DNA of 64,000 bases from PFJX01 sp040751755 (GTDB taxonomy: Bacteria > Pseudomonadota > Gammaproteobacteria > Burkholderiales > Thiobacillaceae): NCBI GenBank assembly GCA_040751755.1, contig JBFMHC010000035.1, positions 186,001-250,000 of the forward strand. The letters run 5' to 3'. A program made the translations under genes and the position numbers. This document shows positions 13,518 to 25,060 of this stretch, in pieces. Positions within the stretch are counted from its first letter, which is position 1, and the number at the start of each line of letters is the position of its first letter. A model generated the notes under the pieces. The model worked only from the letters and a program-made list of their open reading frames with translations, was not told the origin of the DNA and made no database searches.

Positions 13518-14285
13518 GTGCCGGGGCTGATCGACACCCATAGCCACCTCGACGCCGGCGAGTTCGAGGCGGACCGCGACGCCGTGTACGACCGCGCCCT
13601 GGCCGCCGGCGTGGCGATCCAGGTGGTGCCCGCGGTGACGCGGGCCAACTTCGACGACGTGGCCGCCTGCTGCCGGCGCTACCCCGGCTGCCTGCCGGCC
13701 TGGGGCATGCACCCCATGTACATCCACGTGCATCACGAGCAGCACTTGCGGGCGCTGCGCGAGCAGATCGAGGCGTGGCGGCCGGTGGCGGTGGGCGAGA
13801 TCGGCCTCGACCTGTTCGCGCCGGGCCTGGACTTCGCCACCCAGGAGCACTACTACGTCGAGCAGCTGCGCATCGCCCGCGACTACGACCTGCCGGTGCT
13901 GCTGCACTGCCGGCGCGCCAACGACCAGATCCTCAAGCACCTGCGCCGCATGCGCGTGAAGGGCGGCATCGCCCATGCCTTCAACGGCAGCATCCAGCAG
14001 GCCGAGGCCTTCATCGGCCTGGGCTTCCGGCTGGGCTTCGGCGGCGCCTTCACCTGGGGGCGCGCCAGCAATCTGCGCAGCCTGGCGCGCAACCTGCCGC
14101 TGTCCGCCATCGTCCTGGAGACGGACAGCCCGGACATCCCGCCCGAGTGGCTGGGCCGGGCGCGCAACGAGCCGGCGGAACTCGCGCGCATCGCCGCCAC
14201 CCTGGCGGAGCTGCGTGGGCTGGGCGTGGAGGAGGTGGCGGCGGCGACCAGCGCGAATGCCCGCGCCGTGCTCGGGCTGGCATGA
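13518..14285 (+). CDS. TatD-family metal-dependent hydrolase
   Basis: A 255-residue TIM-barrel hydrolase of the TatD family, which are metal-dependent nucleases/hydrolases. Metal-ligand motifs are in place: IDTHSHLD at the N-terminus, VGEIGLDLF in the middle, VLLHCRRAN, GIAHAFNGS and LETDSPDIPPEW near the end. The start is a GTG at 13518, directly upstream of the first conserved strand. Its TGA overlaps the ATG of the EamA transporter (ATGA), so the two are translationally coupled. Precise substrate unknown. Confidence 0.9.
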   Translation: MPGLIDTHSHLDAGEFEADRDAVYDRALAAGVAIQVVPAVTRANFDDVAACCRRYPGCLPAWGMHPMYIHVHHEQHLRALREQIEAWRPVAVGEIGLDLFAPGLDFATQEHYYVEQLRIARDYDLPVLLHCRRANDQILKHLRRMRVKGGIAHAFNGSIQQAEAFIGLGFRLGFGGAFTWGRASNLRSLARNLPLSAIVLETDSPDIPPEWLGRARNEPAELARIAATLAELRGLGVEEVAAATSANARAVLGLA

Positions 14286-15148
14286 ACTGGCTCTGGCTGG
14301 CGCTGCTGTGCGCCTTCTCGCTCGCCCTCGCCGATGCCTTCAGCAAGCGCTGGCTGGCGCACCTGCCCACCGCCACGCTGACCCTGGTGCGTTCCGCCCT
14401 GCCGGGCGTGGTGTTGTTGCCGCTGATGCCCTGGGTGGATCTGCGCGGCCTGCCGTGGGCCTTCTGGGCCTGGGTGCTGTCCGCCATGCCGCTGGAGATC
14501 CTCGCCATGGCCCTCTACACGCGCGCCATCCAGACCAGTCCGTTGTCGCAGACCCTGCCCTACATGGCCTTCACGCCGGTGTTCGCGGTTTTGACCGGCT
14601 GGGTCCTGCTGGGCGAGAGGGTGTCGCCGCACGGCCTGTTCGGCATCGTCCTGGTGGCGGCGGGGGGCGTGGGGGTTGAACCTGGAGCACGCGGGCTGGC
14701 ACCCGCGCACCTGGCTGCGGCCGTTCCGGGCGATGCTGACCCAGCGGGGCGCGCGCCTGATGCTGCTGGTGGCGCTGATCTATGCCGTGACCGCGGCCCT
14801 GGGCAAGGGCGCGGTGGGCTACATGGATGGCGCGGCCTTCGGCGTGCTGTATTTCGTGGTGTTGTCCGCCTGCGCCTTCGCCTACTACGCGCTACGAGTG
14901 CCCCAAGCGGTGCCGGGGGCCCTGCGCGCCGGCTGGCCGGCCTGGCTGGTCGCGGGCCTGCTCGCCTTCATGGTGATCACCCACTTCATGGCCCTGGCGC
15001 AGGCCGGCACGGCCTACATGATCGCGGTGAAGCGCACCTCGGTGCTGTTCGGCATCCTGCTGGGCGCCTGGCTGTTCCGCGAGGGCCGTCTGACCCAGCA
15101 CCTGGGCGCGGCGGGCCTGATGGTGCTGGGGGTGGCGCTGATCGTCTC

Positions 15149-15152
<4 letters not shown>
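14282..15152 (+). CDS. EamA/DMT-family transporter, interrupted by a one-base frameshift
   Basis: Two overlapping frames form one membrane transporter of the drug/metabolite (EamA) family, about 289 residues when joined, with ten hydrophobic helices in two five-helix repeats. The first frame ends its EamA repeat at GLFGIVLVAAGGVGV; the second resumes at LNLEHAGWHPRTWL and ends GLMVLGVALIVS. The shift lies at G runs 14662-14667 or 14671-14675; removing one G gives ...GGVGLNLEHAG without a break. It starts inside the TatD-type stop codon and overlaps the convergent glnB by 4 bp. Substrate not predictable. Sequencing error or a genuine pseudogene cannot be told apart from sequence alone. Confidence 0.85.
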
Positions 15153-15487
<335 letters not shown>

Positions 15488-15496
15488 GCGTGTCTC

Positions 15497-17101
<1,605 letters not shown>

Positions 17102-17162
17102 GCCCGCATTTTACGGGTGCCGCGCGAAACAGCCTATGCCGGGCGGGGCGCCGCGGCGAGGC

Positions 17163-18779
17163 TCAGGTGCGGAACTGGCGCACCAGGTTCTCCAGTTGCG
17201 TCGCCAGGTCCGCGAGCCGCTCGCTGGCATCGTGGCTCTCGTGCGCGTCGCCGGCGGCGCGGCGCGCCACGTCGGCGATGTTGGTGATCTTGTGGCTGAT
17301 GCTTTCCGCCACCGAGCTCTGTTCGGCGGAGCTCGCGGCGATCTGGTTGTTCATGCGCGTGATCACGCCCACCGAGCCGGAGATGGTGGCGAGGGCCTCG
17401 GCGCTGGCCTCGACGCTCTCGACGCTGGCGGCGGTCTTGTCCTCCGCGGTCTGGATGGTGTCCACCGCGTCCTTGGCGCGGCCCTGCACCTTGACGATGA
17501 TGGTCTCGATCTCCTCGGTCGCCGCCTGGGTGCGTTGCGCCAGGGTGCGCACCTCGTCCGCCACCACGGCGAAGCCGCGCCCCTGTTCGCCGGCGCGCGC
17601 CGCCTCGATGGCGGCGTTGAGGGCGAGCAGGTTGGTCTGTTCGGCGATCTCGCGGATCAGGCCGATGACCTTGCCGATGTCGCGGCTGTCCGTGTCCAGC
17701 ACCTGGATCACGCGCACCGCCTGGTCGAGCTGCTCGGACATCGCCGAGATGGCGGAAAGGGCGGCGGTGGCGGTGGTGGCGCCATCCTTGGCCTGACCGT
17801 CCGCCTGGTGCGCGGCGCCCGCCGCCTCGCGGGTGTTGTGTGCCACTTCCTGCACGGTGCCGGCGAGCTGCTGCAGGGTCGCGGCGAGTTGTTCGGTGTC
17901 GGCGAGCTGGCTGGTCACGCCTTGTTCGGTGCGGGTCGACACCGTCACCATCTGGCCCGCGACCTGGTTGAGGTGGCGGGTGGCCTGGCCAACCTGGTCG
18001 AGGGTGCCGGCGAAGCGCTCCAGCATGGCATTGAATGCCTGGCCGACGCAGGCGATCTCGTCCTTGCCGGTGGTCGGCACGCGCAGGGTCAGGTCGGAGT
18101 CCGCCTCGACCCGGCCCATGGTGTCGGCGAGCTGGGTGAGGGGCCTGGAGACGATGCGCTTCAGCGCGCCGCGCATCAGGATCATGCCGATGACGAACAG
18201 GGTGATGTAGATGGCGCTGTTGATGAGGGCGGCGTTGCGGATCTGCGCGTCGGCCGGGCCCAGGTCGTAATAGATCTGCACCACGCCCAGCACCTCGCCG
18301 GGCTGTACGGTGTGACAGCCCATGCAGTTGACGCCGCGCGTATGTTCGCTGGCCTTGTAGGGTCGGGAGACCATCATGCGGCGGCCCTGGGGCGTGTCCT
18401 CGACGAGGACCAGTTCCTCGCCCTTCAGTGAGCGGGCGTCGAACTCGTCCTCGGGGGCTTCTCCGGGGAGGCCGGGTCCATACTGCTTGTTGACGCCCTC
18501 GCCGCGGATGACGTGGGCAAGCACGACGTTGGGGAGCTTCTCGATCTCCTCCTTGAGCTTGGCGCGCTCGCCCATGCCGCCGGTGAGCATGAGCTTGTTG
18601 AGGCCGTCGAAGTAGCTGTCGGCGTCCGTCTTGGCCTGCTCGGCGGCGAACTCCTCGGCGAGCCGGCTCTGCGCCATGTAGCTGTAGACCAGGGAGACGA
18701 TGAGCATGACCAGGAAAAGACTGGCGGTGAGCGCCATGATCTTCGAGGCCACGGTCCCGGTGCAGGCGCGCAGGTTCAT
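17163..18779 (-). CDS. Methyl-accepting chemotaxis protein with periplasmic c-type haem motif
   Basis: A 538-residue chemoreceptor. One transmembrane helix (about residues 15-37) leads to a periplasmic sensor of about 150 residues, then a second helix (about 183-203), HAMP domain and signalling domain with the hairpin tip EQTNLLALNAAIEAARAGEQGRGFAVVADEVR split around residues 385-415. The sensor ends with a CMGCH haem-attachment motif (Cys152, Cys155, His156; bases 18312-18326), so it probably carries covalent haem c and senses redox potential, oxygen or a haem ligand. Haem-containing chemoreceptor sensors of this type are known from Geobacter. No other chemotaxis gene is adjacent. Confidence 0.92.
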   Translation of the reverse strand: MNLRACTGTVASKIMALTASLFLVMLIVSLVYSYMAQSRLAEEFAAEQAKTDADSYFDGLNKLMLTGGMGERAKLKEEIEKLPNVVLAHVIRGEGVNKQYGPGLPGEAPEDEFDARSLKGEELVLVEDTPQGRRMMVSRPYKASEHTRGVNCMGCHTVQPGEVLGVVQIYYDLGPADAQIRNAALINSAIYITLFVIGMILMRGALKRIVSRPLTQLADTMGRVEADSDLTLRVPTTGKDEIACVGQAFNAMLERFAGTLDQVGQATRHLNQVAGQMVTVSTRTEQGVTSQLADTEQLAATLQQLAGTVQEVAHNTREAAGAAHQADGQAKDGATTATAALSAISAMSEQLDQAVRVIQVLDTDSRDIGKVIGLIREIAEQTNLLALNAAIEAARAGEQGRGFAVVADEVRTLAQRTQAATEEIETIIVKVQGRAKDAVDTIQTAEDKTAASVESVEASAEALATISGSVGVITRMNNQIAASSAEQSSVAESISHKITNIADVARRAAGDAHESHDASERLADLATQLENLVRQFRT

Positions 18780-18852
18780 ATCGTCTTCTCCAAGCCTCTT
18801 ATGAAGTATTTGTTATTTACGGCCCGCAGGGTAATTTCTTTAGCCGCGCCTT

Positions 18853-21800
18853 TCAGCCGGAAAGTTCGTACCAGCGCTTTTCCAGGCGTTTTACCGACAC
18901 GGGCATAGGGGTCTTCAGCTCCTGCGCGAACAGGCCGACCCGCAGCTCCTCGATCATCCAGCGGAACTCCGTCAGGGCCTCGTCCACGGTGCCTTCCGCC
19001 TGCTGCCGTTGCCAGCGCGGCGTGAAGGCGGCCAACAGCTTCGCCATCTCGTTCATGTAACCCTGGTCGCGCGCCTGGTGGTGCGGCAGCTTGCCGAGGC
19101 GCGACTCCATGGCCTTGAGATAGCGCGGCAGGTGCGGCAGCCGCACAGCCGGGTGGTCGGTGAGGAAGCCGGGGAAGACCAGGCCGGCGAGCTGTGCCTG
19201 CATGTCCGCCACCGCGTTCCTGAGGGTGGCCGGTGCCTTGCCCAGCGCCTGGGCCAGGCGTTGCGCCGCCGCCAGGGACTGTTCCGCCACCAGCCCCATC
19301 TCCTGCGCGGCGCTGGCCAGGCGCGGGCGGGCGGCGGCGCCGGCGGCCTGGAAGGCGGCCTCGCCGCGCACGTCGGCCTGGGTGCCGAGCACCGCCAGGG
19401 CGGCGGCGAGCATGACGTCGCGGACCAGGGCCTCGCCCTGCGCGCCCTTGAACAACAGGCCGTATTGCAGGCAGGCGGGCTTGAGACGGGCGGCGAGGTC
19501 GCGTTCCACCTGCCGGCGCAGCTCCGGGAAGCCCAGCCAGAGCAGCCAGGCCACGCCCAGGCGGTGCGCCGCGCGCGCGGCGGCGGGGCTGTCCAGCAGG
19601 GCGAGGCCGACGCCCGCGGCCGTCAGCCTGAGGGCCGGGTAGGCGGTGAGGCGGCCGCCGCGTTCCGGCGCCGGCAGGGGCACGGACTCGGGCAGGTCGC
19701 CGAAGTCCCATTTGCTCACCGATTCGCGCTCGTATGGGCTGGCAGCGGCGGCGGTGGTGCGCGCCATCGCCTGGCTGGCCTGCACGCCCAGGCGCTGGCG
19801 CAGTTCCGCGAGGTCGCGCCCCTCCGCCAGGGTCTTGCCCTGTTCGTCCTGGACGCGGAAGTTCATGCGCAGGTGCGGTGGCAGGGCCTCGGGGCGCCAG
19901 GCGTCGCGCGGGATGGCCTGGCCGGTGCGCTTGCCCAGGAAGGCGGCGAGGGCGTCGGTGAGCGGTTGTTCGGCGGGGGCGCCGGCCAGGGCCTCGGCAG
20001 CGGCGCGCGCGAACTCGGGCACCGGCACGAAGTTGCGGCGGATGCCCTGCGGCAGGCCCTTGAGCAGGGCGGCGAGCTTCTCCTCCAGCAGGCCCGGCAC
20101 CAGCCACTCGCAGGCAAGGGCGGGCACCTGGTTGAGGGCGGCGAGCGGCACCTGCAGGGTCACGCCGTCGTCGGCCGCGCCGGGATCGAAGCGGTAGCCG
20201 AGGGCGAAGCGCGCGCCGTGATGTTCCAGGTGCGGCGGGAAGTCGCGCCCCTGCGCCTGGCCGGTCCCGCCCATGAGGATCTCACGCGTCAGGAACAGGC
20301 GCTTGGGCTGGCCTTTTTCCGTCTCGCGCCGCCACTTCTCGAACGCCGCGCCGTTGTGGATGCCTTCCGGCAACTGCGCGTCGAAGAAGTCGTACACGAC
20401 CTGTTCGTCCACCTCCAGGCGCGCGTTGCGGGTGCGCTGCGCCAGGTCCTCGATCTCGTCGAACAGGCGCCGGTTGTGCTGGAAGAAGGGCGCGCGGCAG
20501 TCCCAGTCGCCCTGCACCAGGGCGGCGCGGATGAACAGCTCGCGGCTCAGCTTCGGGTCGATGGGGCCGTAGTGCACCGGGCGGCCGTTCACCACCGGCA
20601 GGCCGTACAGGGTGGCGCGCATGGCGGCGGCGACGTGCGCCGGTTTCTTCGCCCAGTGCGGGTCGCTGTAGCTGACCTTGAGCAGGTGACGCGCCTGGTG
20701 CTCGATCCATTCCGGCTCGATCTTCGCGATCGTTCTGGCGTAGACGCGGCGCGTCTCGACGATCTCCGCGGCCATGATCCACTTGGGCTTCTTCTTCACC
20801 CCGGAGCCGGGGAAGGGCAGGAACTTCATGTCGCGCGCGCCGAGGTACACGCCGTCCTCGGTGAGCATGCCCAGGTTGCCGAGCAGGCCGGTCATCAGGG
20901 CCTGGTGCAGCCCGGCATAGTCGGTCTTCGACTGCCAGTCCGGCGCGAGCGGGTCTTGTGCCTCGCCCCCGGCGGGCGCTGTGTCGTCGACCTTCCAACC
21001 CAATTCTTTCACCTGCACCGCGAGCTGGCCGTAGACGTCGCGCCACTCGCGCACGCGGTTGGGGGAGATGAACTCCTTGCGCAGCTGTTCGCGCAGCTTC
21101 TTCTGGCCCTTGCGGTGGGCGTTGAGGTGGTCGAGGTAGTGCCAGAGCCTGAGGATGGAGACGAAGTCCGAGTTGGGGTCGGCGAAGCGGCGGTGTTTCT
21201 CGTCCGCCGCCTGCTGCGCCTCCAGGGGCCGGTCGCGCGGGTCCTGCACGGAGAGGAAGGCGGCGATCACCAGGGCCTCGTGCAGTACCGCCCGTTCCTT
21301 GGCGGCGATCAGCATGCGGCCGATGCGTGGGTCCACGGGCAGGCGTGCGAGCTGCCGGCCGACGGCGGTGAGCCGCTGCTCGTCGTCGAGGGCGCCCAGT
21401 TCCGTGAGCAGTTGCTGGCCGTCGCGCACCCGCTTCGGCTCCGGCGGGTCGAGGAAGGGGAAGGCGTCGATCTCCGGCAGGCGCAGCGACTTCATGCGCA
21501 GGATCACCCCGGCCAGGGACGAGCGCAGCAGCTCCGGCGTGGTGTATTGCGGCCGGGTCTGGTAGTCCTGTGCGTCGTAGAGGCGGATGCAGATGCCCTC
21601 GGCGACGCGGCCGCAGCGCCCGGCGCGCTGGTTGGCGGCGGCCTGCGAGACCTTCTCGACCTTGAGCTGCTCGATCTTGTTGCGGATGGAATAGCGCTTC
21701 ACGCGCGCCAGGCCGGTGTCCACCACGTAGCGGATGCCGGGCACGGTGAGCGAGGTCTCGGCGACGTTGGTGGCGAGGACGATGCGCCGCCCGGCGTGCG

Positions 21801-22677
21801 ACGCGAACACCTTCTCCTGTTCGCTCACCGACAGGCGCGCGAACAGGGGCAGGATCTCGGTCTGCGGCGGGTGGTGTTTGCGCAGGTCCTCCATCGCCTC
21901 GCGGATCTCGCGCTCGCCGGGCAGGAACACGAGGATGTCGCCGGGGCCCTCGGCGGCCAGCTCGTCCACCGCGTGCAGGAGTGCGAGCGAGAGGTCGGGC
22001 TCCGCCTCCTGCGGCTTGGCGCCTTCCTTGGCGGCCTCCGGCCGCTCCACCTCGGCGGGCGGGCGATAACGCATCTCCACCGGGTAGGTGCGGCCCGAGA
22101 CCTCGACCACCGGCGCGCCGCCGAAGTAGGCGGAGAAGCGGTCCGCCTCCAGGGTCGCGGAGGAGATCACCAGCTTCAGCTCGGGGCGGCGCGGCAGCAG
22201 GGTCTTGAGGTAGCCGAGCAGGAAGTCGATGTTGAGGCTGCGCTCGTGCGCCTCGTCGAGGATCAGGGTGTCGTAGGCGCGGAACTCGGGGTCGGACTGG
22301 GTCTCGGCGAGCAGGATGCCGTCGGTCATCACCTTGATGCGCGAGCGCTCGCTCACCTGGTCGGTGAAGCGCACCTGCCAGCCCACCAGGCCGCCCAGCT
22401 CGGTTTGCGTCTCCTGGGCGATGCGGTGCGCCACGGTCTTGGCGGCGATGCGGCGCGGCTGCGTCATGCCGACCAGGCCGCCGCCCTTGCCGATGTTGCC
22501 GCGCCCCGCCGCGAGCGCGATCTTGGGCAGCTGCGTGGTCTTGCCCGAGCCGGTCTCGCCGCACACGATCACCACCTGGTGCGTCGCCAGCGCGGCGGCG
22601 ATGTCGTCGCGCCGCGCCGAGACGGGCAGGTGCTCAGGGAAGCTCAGGTCGGGTATCGTCGCGTCGGCATCACTCAT
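18853..22677 (-). CDS. hrpA: ATP-dependent RNA helicase HrpA
   Basis: A 1274-residue DEAH-box helicase, the usual HrpA length. Motif I is GETGSGKTTQLPK, motif II is LDEAHERSLNID, motif III SSATLEADRFS, with TNVAETSLTVPGI and QRAGRCGRVAEG (motifs V and VI) in the second RecA domain. The helicase-associated, OB-fold and DUF3418 regions fill the C-terminal half. A longer ORF begins at 22740, but ATG 22677 (MSDADATIPDLSFPE) is preferred as it avoids overlapping the divergent gene at 22695. No operon partner on this strand. Confidence 0.94.
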   Translation of the reverse strand: MSDADATIPDLSFPEHLPVSARRDDIAAALATHQVVIVCGETGSGKTTQLPKIALAAGRGNIGKGGGLVGMTQPRRIAAKTVAHRIAQETQTELGGLVGWQVRFTDQVSERSRIKVMTDGILLAETQSDPEFRAYDTLILDEAHERSLNIDFLLGYLKTLLPRRPELKLVISSATLEADRFSAYFGGAPVVEVSGRTYPVEMRYRPPAEVERPEAAKEGAKPQEAEPDLSLALLHAVDELAAEGPGDILVFLPGEREIREAMEDLRKHHPPQTEILPLFARLSVSEQEKVFASHAGRRIVLATNVAETSLTVPGIRYVVDTGLARVKRYSIRNKIEQLKVEKVSQAAANQRAGRCGRVAEGICIRLYDAQDYQTRPQYTTPELLRSSLAGVILRMKSLRLPEIDAFPFLDPPEPKRVRDGQQLLTELGALDDEQRLTAVGRQLARLPVDPRIGRMLIAAKERAVLHEALVIAAFLSVQDPRDRPLEAQQAADEKHRRFADPNSDFVSILRLWHYLDHLNAHRKGQKKLREQLRKEFISPNRVREWRDVYGQLAVQVKELGWKVDDTAPAGGEAQDPLAPDWQSKTDYAGLHQALMTGLLGNLGMLTEDGVYLGARDMKFLPFPGSGVKKKPKWIMAAEIVETRRVYARTIAKIEPEWIEHQARHLLKVSYSDPHWAKKPAHVAAAMRATLYGLPVVNGRPVHYGPIDPKLSRELFIRAALVQGDWDCRAPFFQHNRRLFDEIEDLAQRTRNARLEVDEQVVYDFFDAQLPEGIHNGAAFEKWRRETEKGQPKRLFLTREILMGGTGQAQGRDFPPHLEHHGARFALGYRFDPGAADDGVTLQVPLAALNQVPALACEWLVPGLLEEKLAALLKGLPQGIRRNFVPVPEFARAAAEALAGAPAEQPLTDALAAFLGKRTGQAIPRDAWRPEALPPHLRMNFRVQDEQGKTLAEGRDLAELRQRLGVQASQAMARTTAAAASPYERESVSKWDFGDLPESVPLPAPERGGRLTAYPALRLTAAGVGLALLDSPAAARAAHRLGVAWLLWLGFPELRRQVERDLAARLKPACLQYGLLFKGAQGEALVRDVMLAAALAVLGTQADVRGEAAFQAAGAAARPRLASAAQEMGLVAEQSLAAAQRLAQALGKAPATLRNAVADMQAQLAGLVFPGFLTDHPAVRLPHLPRYLKAMESRLGKLPHHQARDQGYMNEMAKLLAAFTPRWQRQQAEGTVDEALTEFRWMIEELRVGLFAQELKTPMPVSVKRLEKRWYELSG

Positions 22678-22694
22678 GGGGGCGGGAAAGTAGC

Positions 22695-23837
22695 ATGAAA
22701 GTTTTCTCGATATGCGCGCTCGCGCTGCTGCTCTGCGCACCGCTGCGGGCGGCGGAGCTGCAGGTGCACGACCTGCGCCTCGACCCGGATTCCGCCTGGC
22801 GCCGCGCCACGCCCGCGCAGGAGGCGGAGGACGGCGCGTTGTCCCTGTCCCTGCCGGCGGACGGCGATGTCGGCTTGCAGGTGTTGATCCCGCGCGACGC
22901 GCCCCTGGTCAAGACGGATGCCGAGACCTTCTACCGCCAGCTCGGCCGCAAGTGGGACGCGCGCCACGGCAAGGCCGCCTCGGTGGGCTGGGTCGCGGCG
23001 GGGCAGGGGGCGCGCGCCCGTCGCTGGCTGGCCTGCCGGCGTCCCGCGCAGGGTGGCGAGGGCGTGGTGTTCCACCTCGCCACCGTGCATGCGGGGCGCG
23101 CCTACAGCCTGCTGCTGTTCGCCCCGCCCGGCACTGAGACCCTGCCCGGCCCGGCCCGCGGGCTGCTCGCGCGGGTCGGCTTTCGCGCCGCCGATGTGAC
23201 CTGGCGGCATGCGCGCAGTCTGCCGTTGTTCCCCCAGGGCGAGGCCCTGGACGGGCTGGCGCAGGTGGTGGCGCAAGGCCTGGGCGAGACCGGCATGCTC
23301 TCGGGCTACGGCATCAAGGTGACGCCCGCGGACGCGGCGGAGCCGCATCTGGACTGGTTTCTCGACGGTTTTCGCTGGTCCGCCGGGCAGGGCCGCGACG
23401 CGCGCGCCTCCTTCGAGATCCGTGGCGGACTGACGGCGGTGCCCCCCGCGCGCCTGGACGGCGGGCGTCTGCGCGTGACCCTGTCGCAGCAGGCGGCGCC
23501 CTTGCCGCTGACGGCGCGCGTCAGCGCGCGTGCCTATTGCGGCGACCCGGGGCCGTGGCGCGAGGCCCTGCAGGCCCTGGAGCGCGGTGCGCGTTCGCCG
23601 CTGGAACGCCTGCGCCGCGACCATGCCTGCGCCGCAGGCGCCGGTGAGACCGAGCTGGGCAGTGTCGAGGCGGGCGCGGGGCAGACGGTGACGCGGGAGT
23701 TTCCTGTGCCGTTGGAGACTGCCGAGGGGGTCACCGCCCGCTGGCTGGAGGTCGGCCTCAGCCCCGTCTCCGGCGCTATCGGTGAGTCCCTGCTGGAACG
23801 CCTGGGTCTGTTCTTCTTCTACGCGCCGGCGCGCTGA
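22695..23837 (+). CDS. Exported protein of unknown function
   Basis: A 380-residue protein I do not recognise. It has a clear Sec signal peptide (MKVFSICALALLLCAPLRAAE) and then a soluble region with few charged repeats. Cysteines are scarce after the signal peptide (in LACRRPAQ, SARAYCGDPG and RRDHACAAG), so one disulphide is possible. The segment AEPHLDWFLDGFRWS and the C-terminal GLFFFYAPAR look like ordered beta structure. The start lies only 17 bp from that of the divergent hrpA, so their promoters overlap or lie inside the genes. No functional clue from neighbours. Confidence 0.75.
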   Translation: MKVFSICALALLLCAPLRAAELQVHDLRLDPDSAWRRATPAQEAEDGALSLSLPADGDVGLQVLIPRDAPLVKTDAETFYRQLGRKWDARHGKAASVGWVAAGQGARARRWLACRRPAQGGEGVVFHLATVHAGRAYSLLLFAPPGTETLPGPARGLLARVGFRAADVTWRHARSLPLFPQGEALDGLAQVVAQGLGETGMLSGYGIKVTPADAAEPHLDWFLDGFRWSAGQGRDARASFEIRGGLTAVPPARLDGGRLRVTLSQQAAPLPLTARVSARAYCGDPGPWREALQALERGARSPLERLRRDHACAAGAGETELGSVEAGAGQTVTREFPVPLETAEGVTARWLEVGLSPVSGAIGESLLERLGLFFFYAPAR

Positions 23838-23842
23838 GCGGT

Positions 23843-24937
23843 TCAGCCCGTGCGCCAGACCTTGCCCCAGTCCAGCGGGGCGTGCACCAGGGGCAGGTAG
23901 GTGTAGTCGCGGATCGCATAGTCCGGGTGCGAAGTGGGGCGCGCCTCGTGGCGCGCCACCGGGTTGCCGGTGGGGCGTAGCAGGCTGACCACGTAGGCCG
24001 GGCGCCTATGGCCCTCGAACCAGCGCGTCACCATCGCGGTCTCGCGGTTGGCGAGCCGCACCAGCGTGCCCGGCGGGTAGTAGCCCATGACGCGGCGCAG
24101 CGCCAGCATTGCCGCATCATCCAGCCTGCCACGCTCGCGGCGGAACAGCTCGCGCAGGGACTGGCGCGGGTAGCGGCAGGTGCGGCCGTGGCGGTGGCTG
24201 AGGAAGGCGCACCAGACGTCGGCGACGCGCAGGATGCGCGCCTCGCGGGTGATCGCCGCGCCGAGGATGCCGAAGGGATAGCCGCTGCCGTCGAGGTTTT
24301 CGTGGTGCTGGCTGACCGCGAGCAGCCAGCGCACGTCGCTCACCCCCTGTTTCGCCAGCAGCTCGGCGCTGTGCCAGGGGTGCATGCGCAGAATGGCGCG
24401 CTGCGTGGCATCGGGCGGCAGGCGCGCGCCCGCCAGTCGGTCCTGCACCTCGTGGCTGGCGAGATTCATGCTGAGGGCGGCGCAGGCCACCGTGTTCTGC
24501 CCCGCCTCTTCCAGGCCCATCTGCCGCGCCAGCAGCACCCCCACCGCGGCGACGAACAGGGAATGGCGACGCGCCAGACTGTCGATTTCCAGGTGCGAGG
24601 CCATGGCGATGCTCAGCTCCGGATGGCCGAGCACCGACTGACGCAGGGCGCTGGCGAGCACGGCCAGGCCCTGCGGATCGGGTGGGGCTGTGTCGTCGAG
24701 CAGGGCGTCGTATTGCCGGCCGATCTCCTGCAGGACCTGCAGTGGCGAGGCCTGCGCGGGCTCGTCGCGGGCGCTGGGGCGGTACAGGCGCATCCGCGCC
24801 AGAAGGTCGAGACGGGAGGGGTCGGAGATGATGCTGCCCTGCCGCGCGAGGAGCACGCCCTGCTGGTTGTACAGGTCGTGTGGCAAGGGTTCGTCGAGCA
24901 AGTGGGAGCCGAGTTCGACGGGCAGGAGGGCGCGCAT
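23843..24937 (-). CDS. Degenerate HD-GYP-type protein lacking the catalytic HD
   Basis: A 364-residue protein with the outline of an HD-GYP domain. The later motifs are intact: SQHHENLDGSGYPFG, RILRVADVWCAFLSHR and VMGYYPPGTLVRL. Where active enzymes have (L)LHD(I/V)GK, this protein reads CAALSMNLASHEVQ, so the metal-binding HD pair is missing. It is therefore unlikely to hydrolyse c-di-GMP and may act as a binding or regulatory protein (inference). The N-terminal 90 residues (LPHDLYNQQGVLLARQGSII) form a separate module common upstream of HD-GYP domains. It is convergent with the preceding exported protein (5-bp gap). Confidence 0.85.
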   Translation of the reverse strand: MRALLPVELGSHLLDEPLPHDLYNQQGVLLARQGSIISDPSRLDLLARMRLYRPSARDEPAQASPLQVLQEIGRQYDALLDDTAPPDPQGLAVLASALRQSVLGHPELSIAMASHLEIDSLARRHSLFVAAVGVLLARQMGLEEAGQNTVACAALSMNLASHEVQDRLAGARLPPDATQRAILRMHPWHSAELLAKQGVSDVRWLLAVSQHHENLDGSGYPFGILGAAITREARILRVADVWCAFLSHRHGRTCRYPRQSLRELFRRERGRLDDAAMLALRRVMGYYPPGTLVRLANRETAMVTRWFEGHRRPAYVVSLLRPTGNPVARHEARPTSHPDYAIRDYTYLPLVHAPLDWGKVWRTG

Positions 24938-24997
24938 GTCCGTGTCTCCGGAGGGGACCTATGCCGCATTCTAGTGGAGAGGCACGGAGGTACACAC

Positions 24998-25026
24998 AAA
25001 AAAGCCCGAGGCCAGTGGCCTCGGGC
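24998..25026 (-). terminator. Rho-independent terminator after fccB
   Basis: On the minus strand a perfect 10-bp stem GCCCGAGGCC / GGCCTCGGGC with a 3-base loop is followed by six T. It lies about 35 bp beyond the fccB stop codon and points the same way. Confidence 0.93.
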
Positions 25027-25060
25027 CTGCGGATGGCCGCAACCTCCCGACGCGTGCGCG

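Noticed and set aside
19009..22698. A 1229-codon plus-strand frame opposite hrpA
   Set aside because: No motif, composition typical of a shadow; hrpA on the other strand has all helicase motifs.
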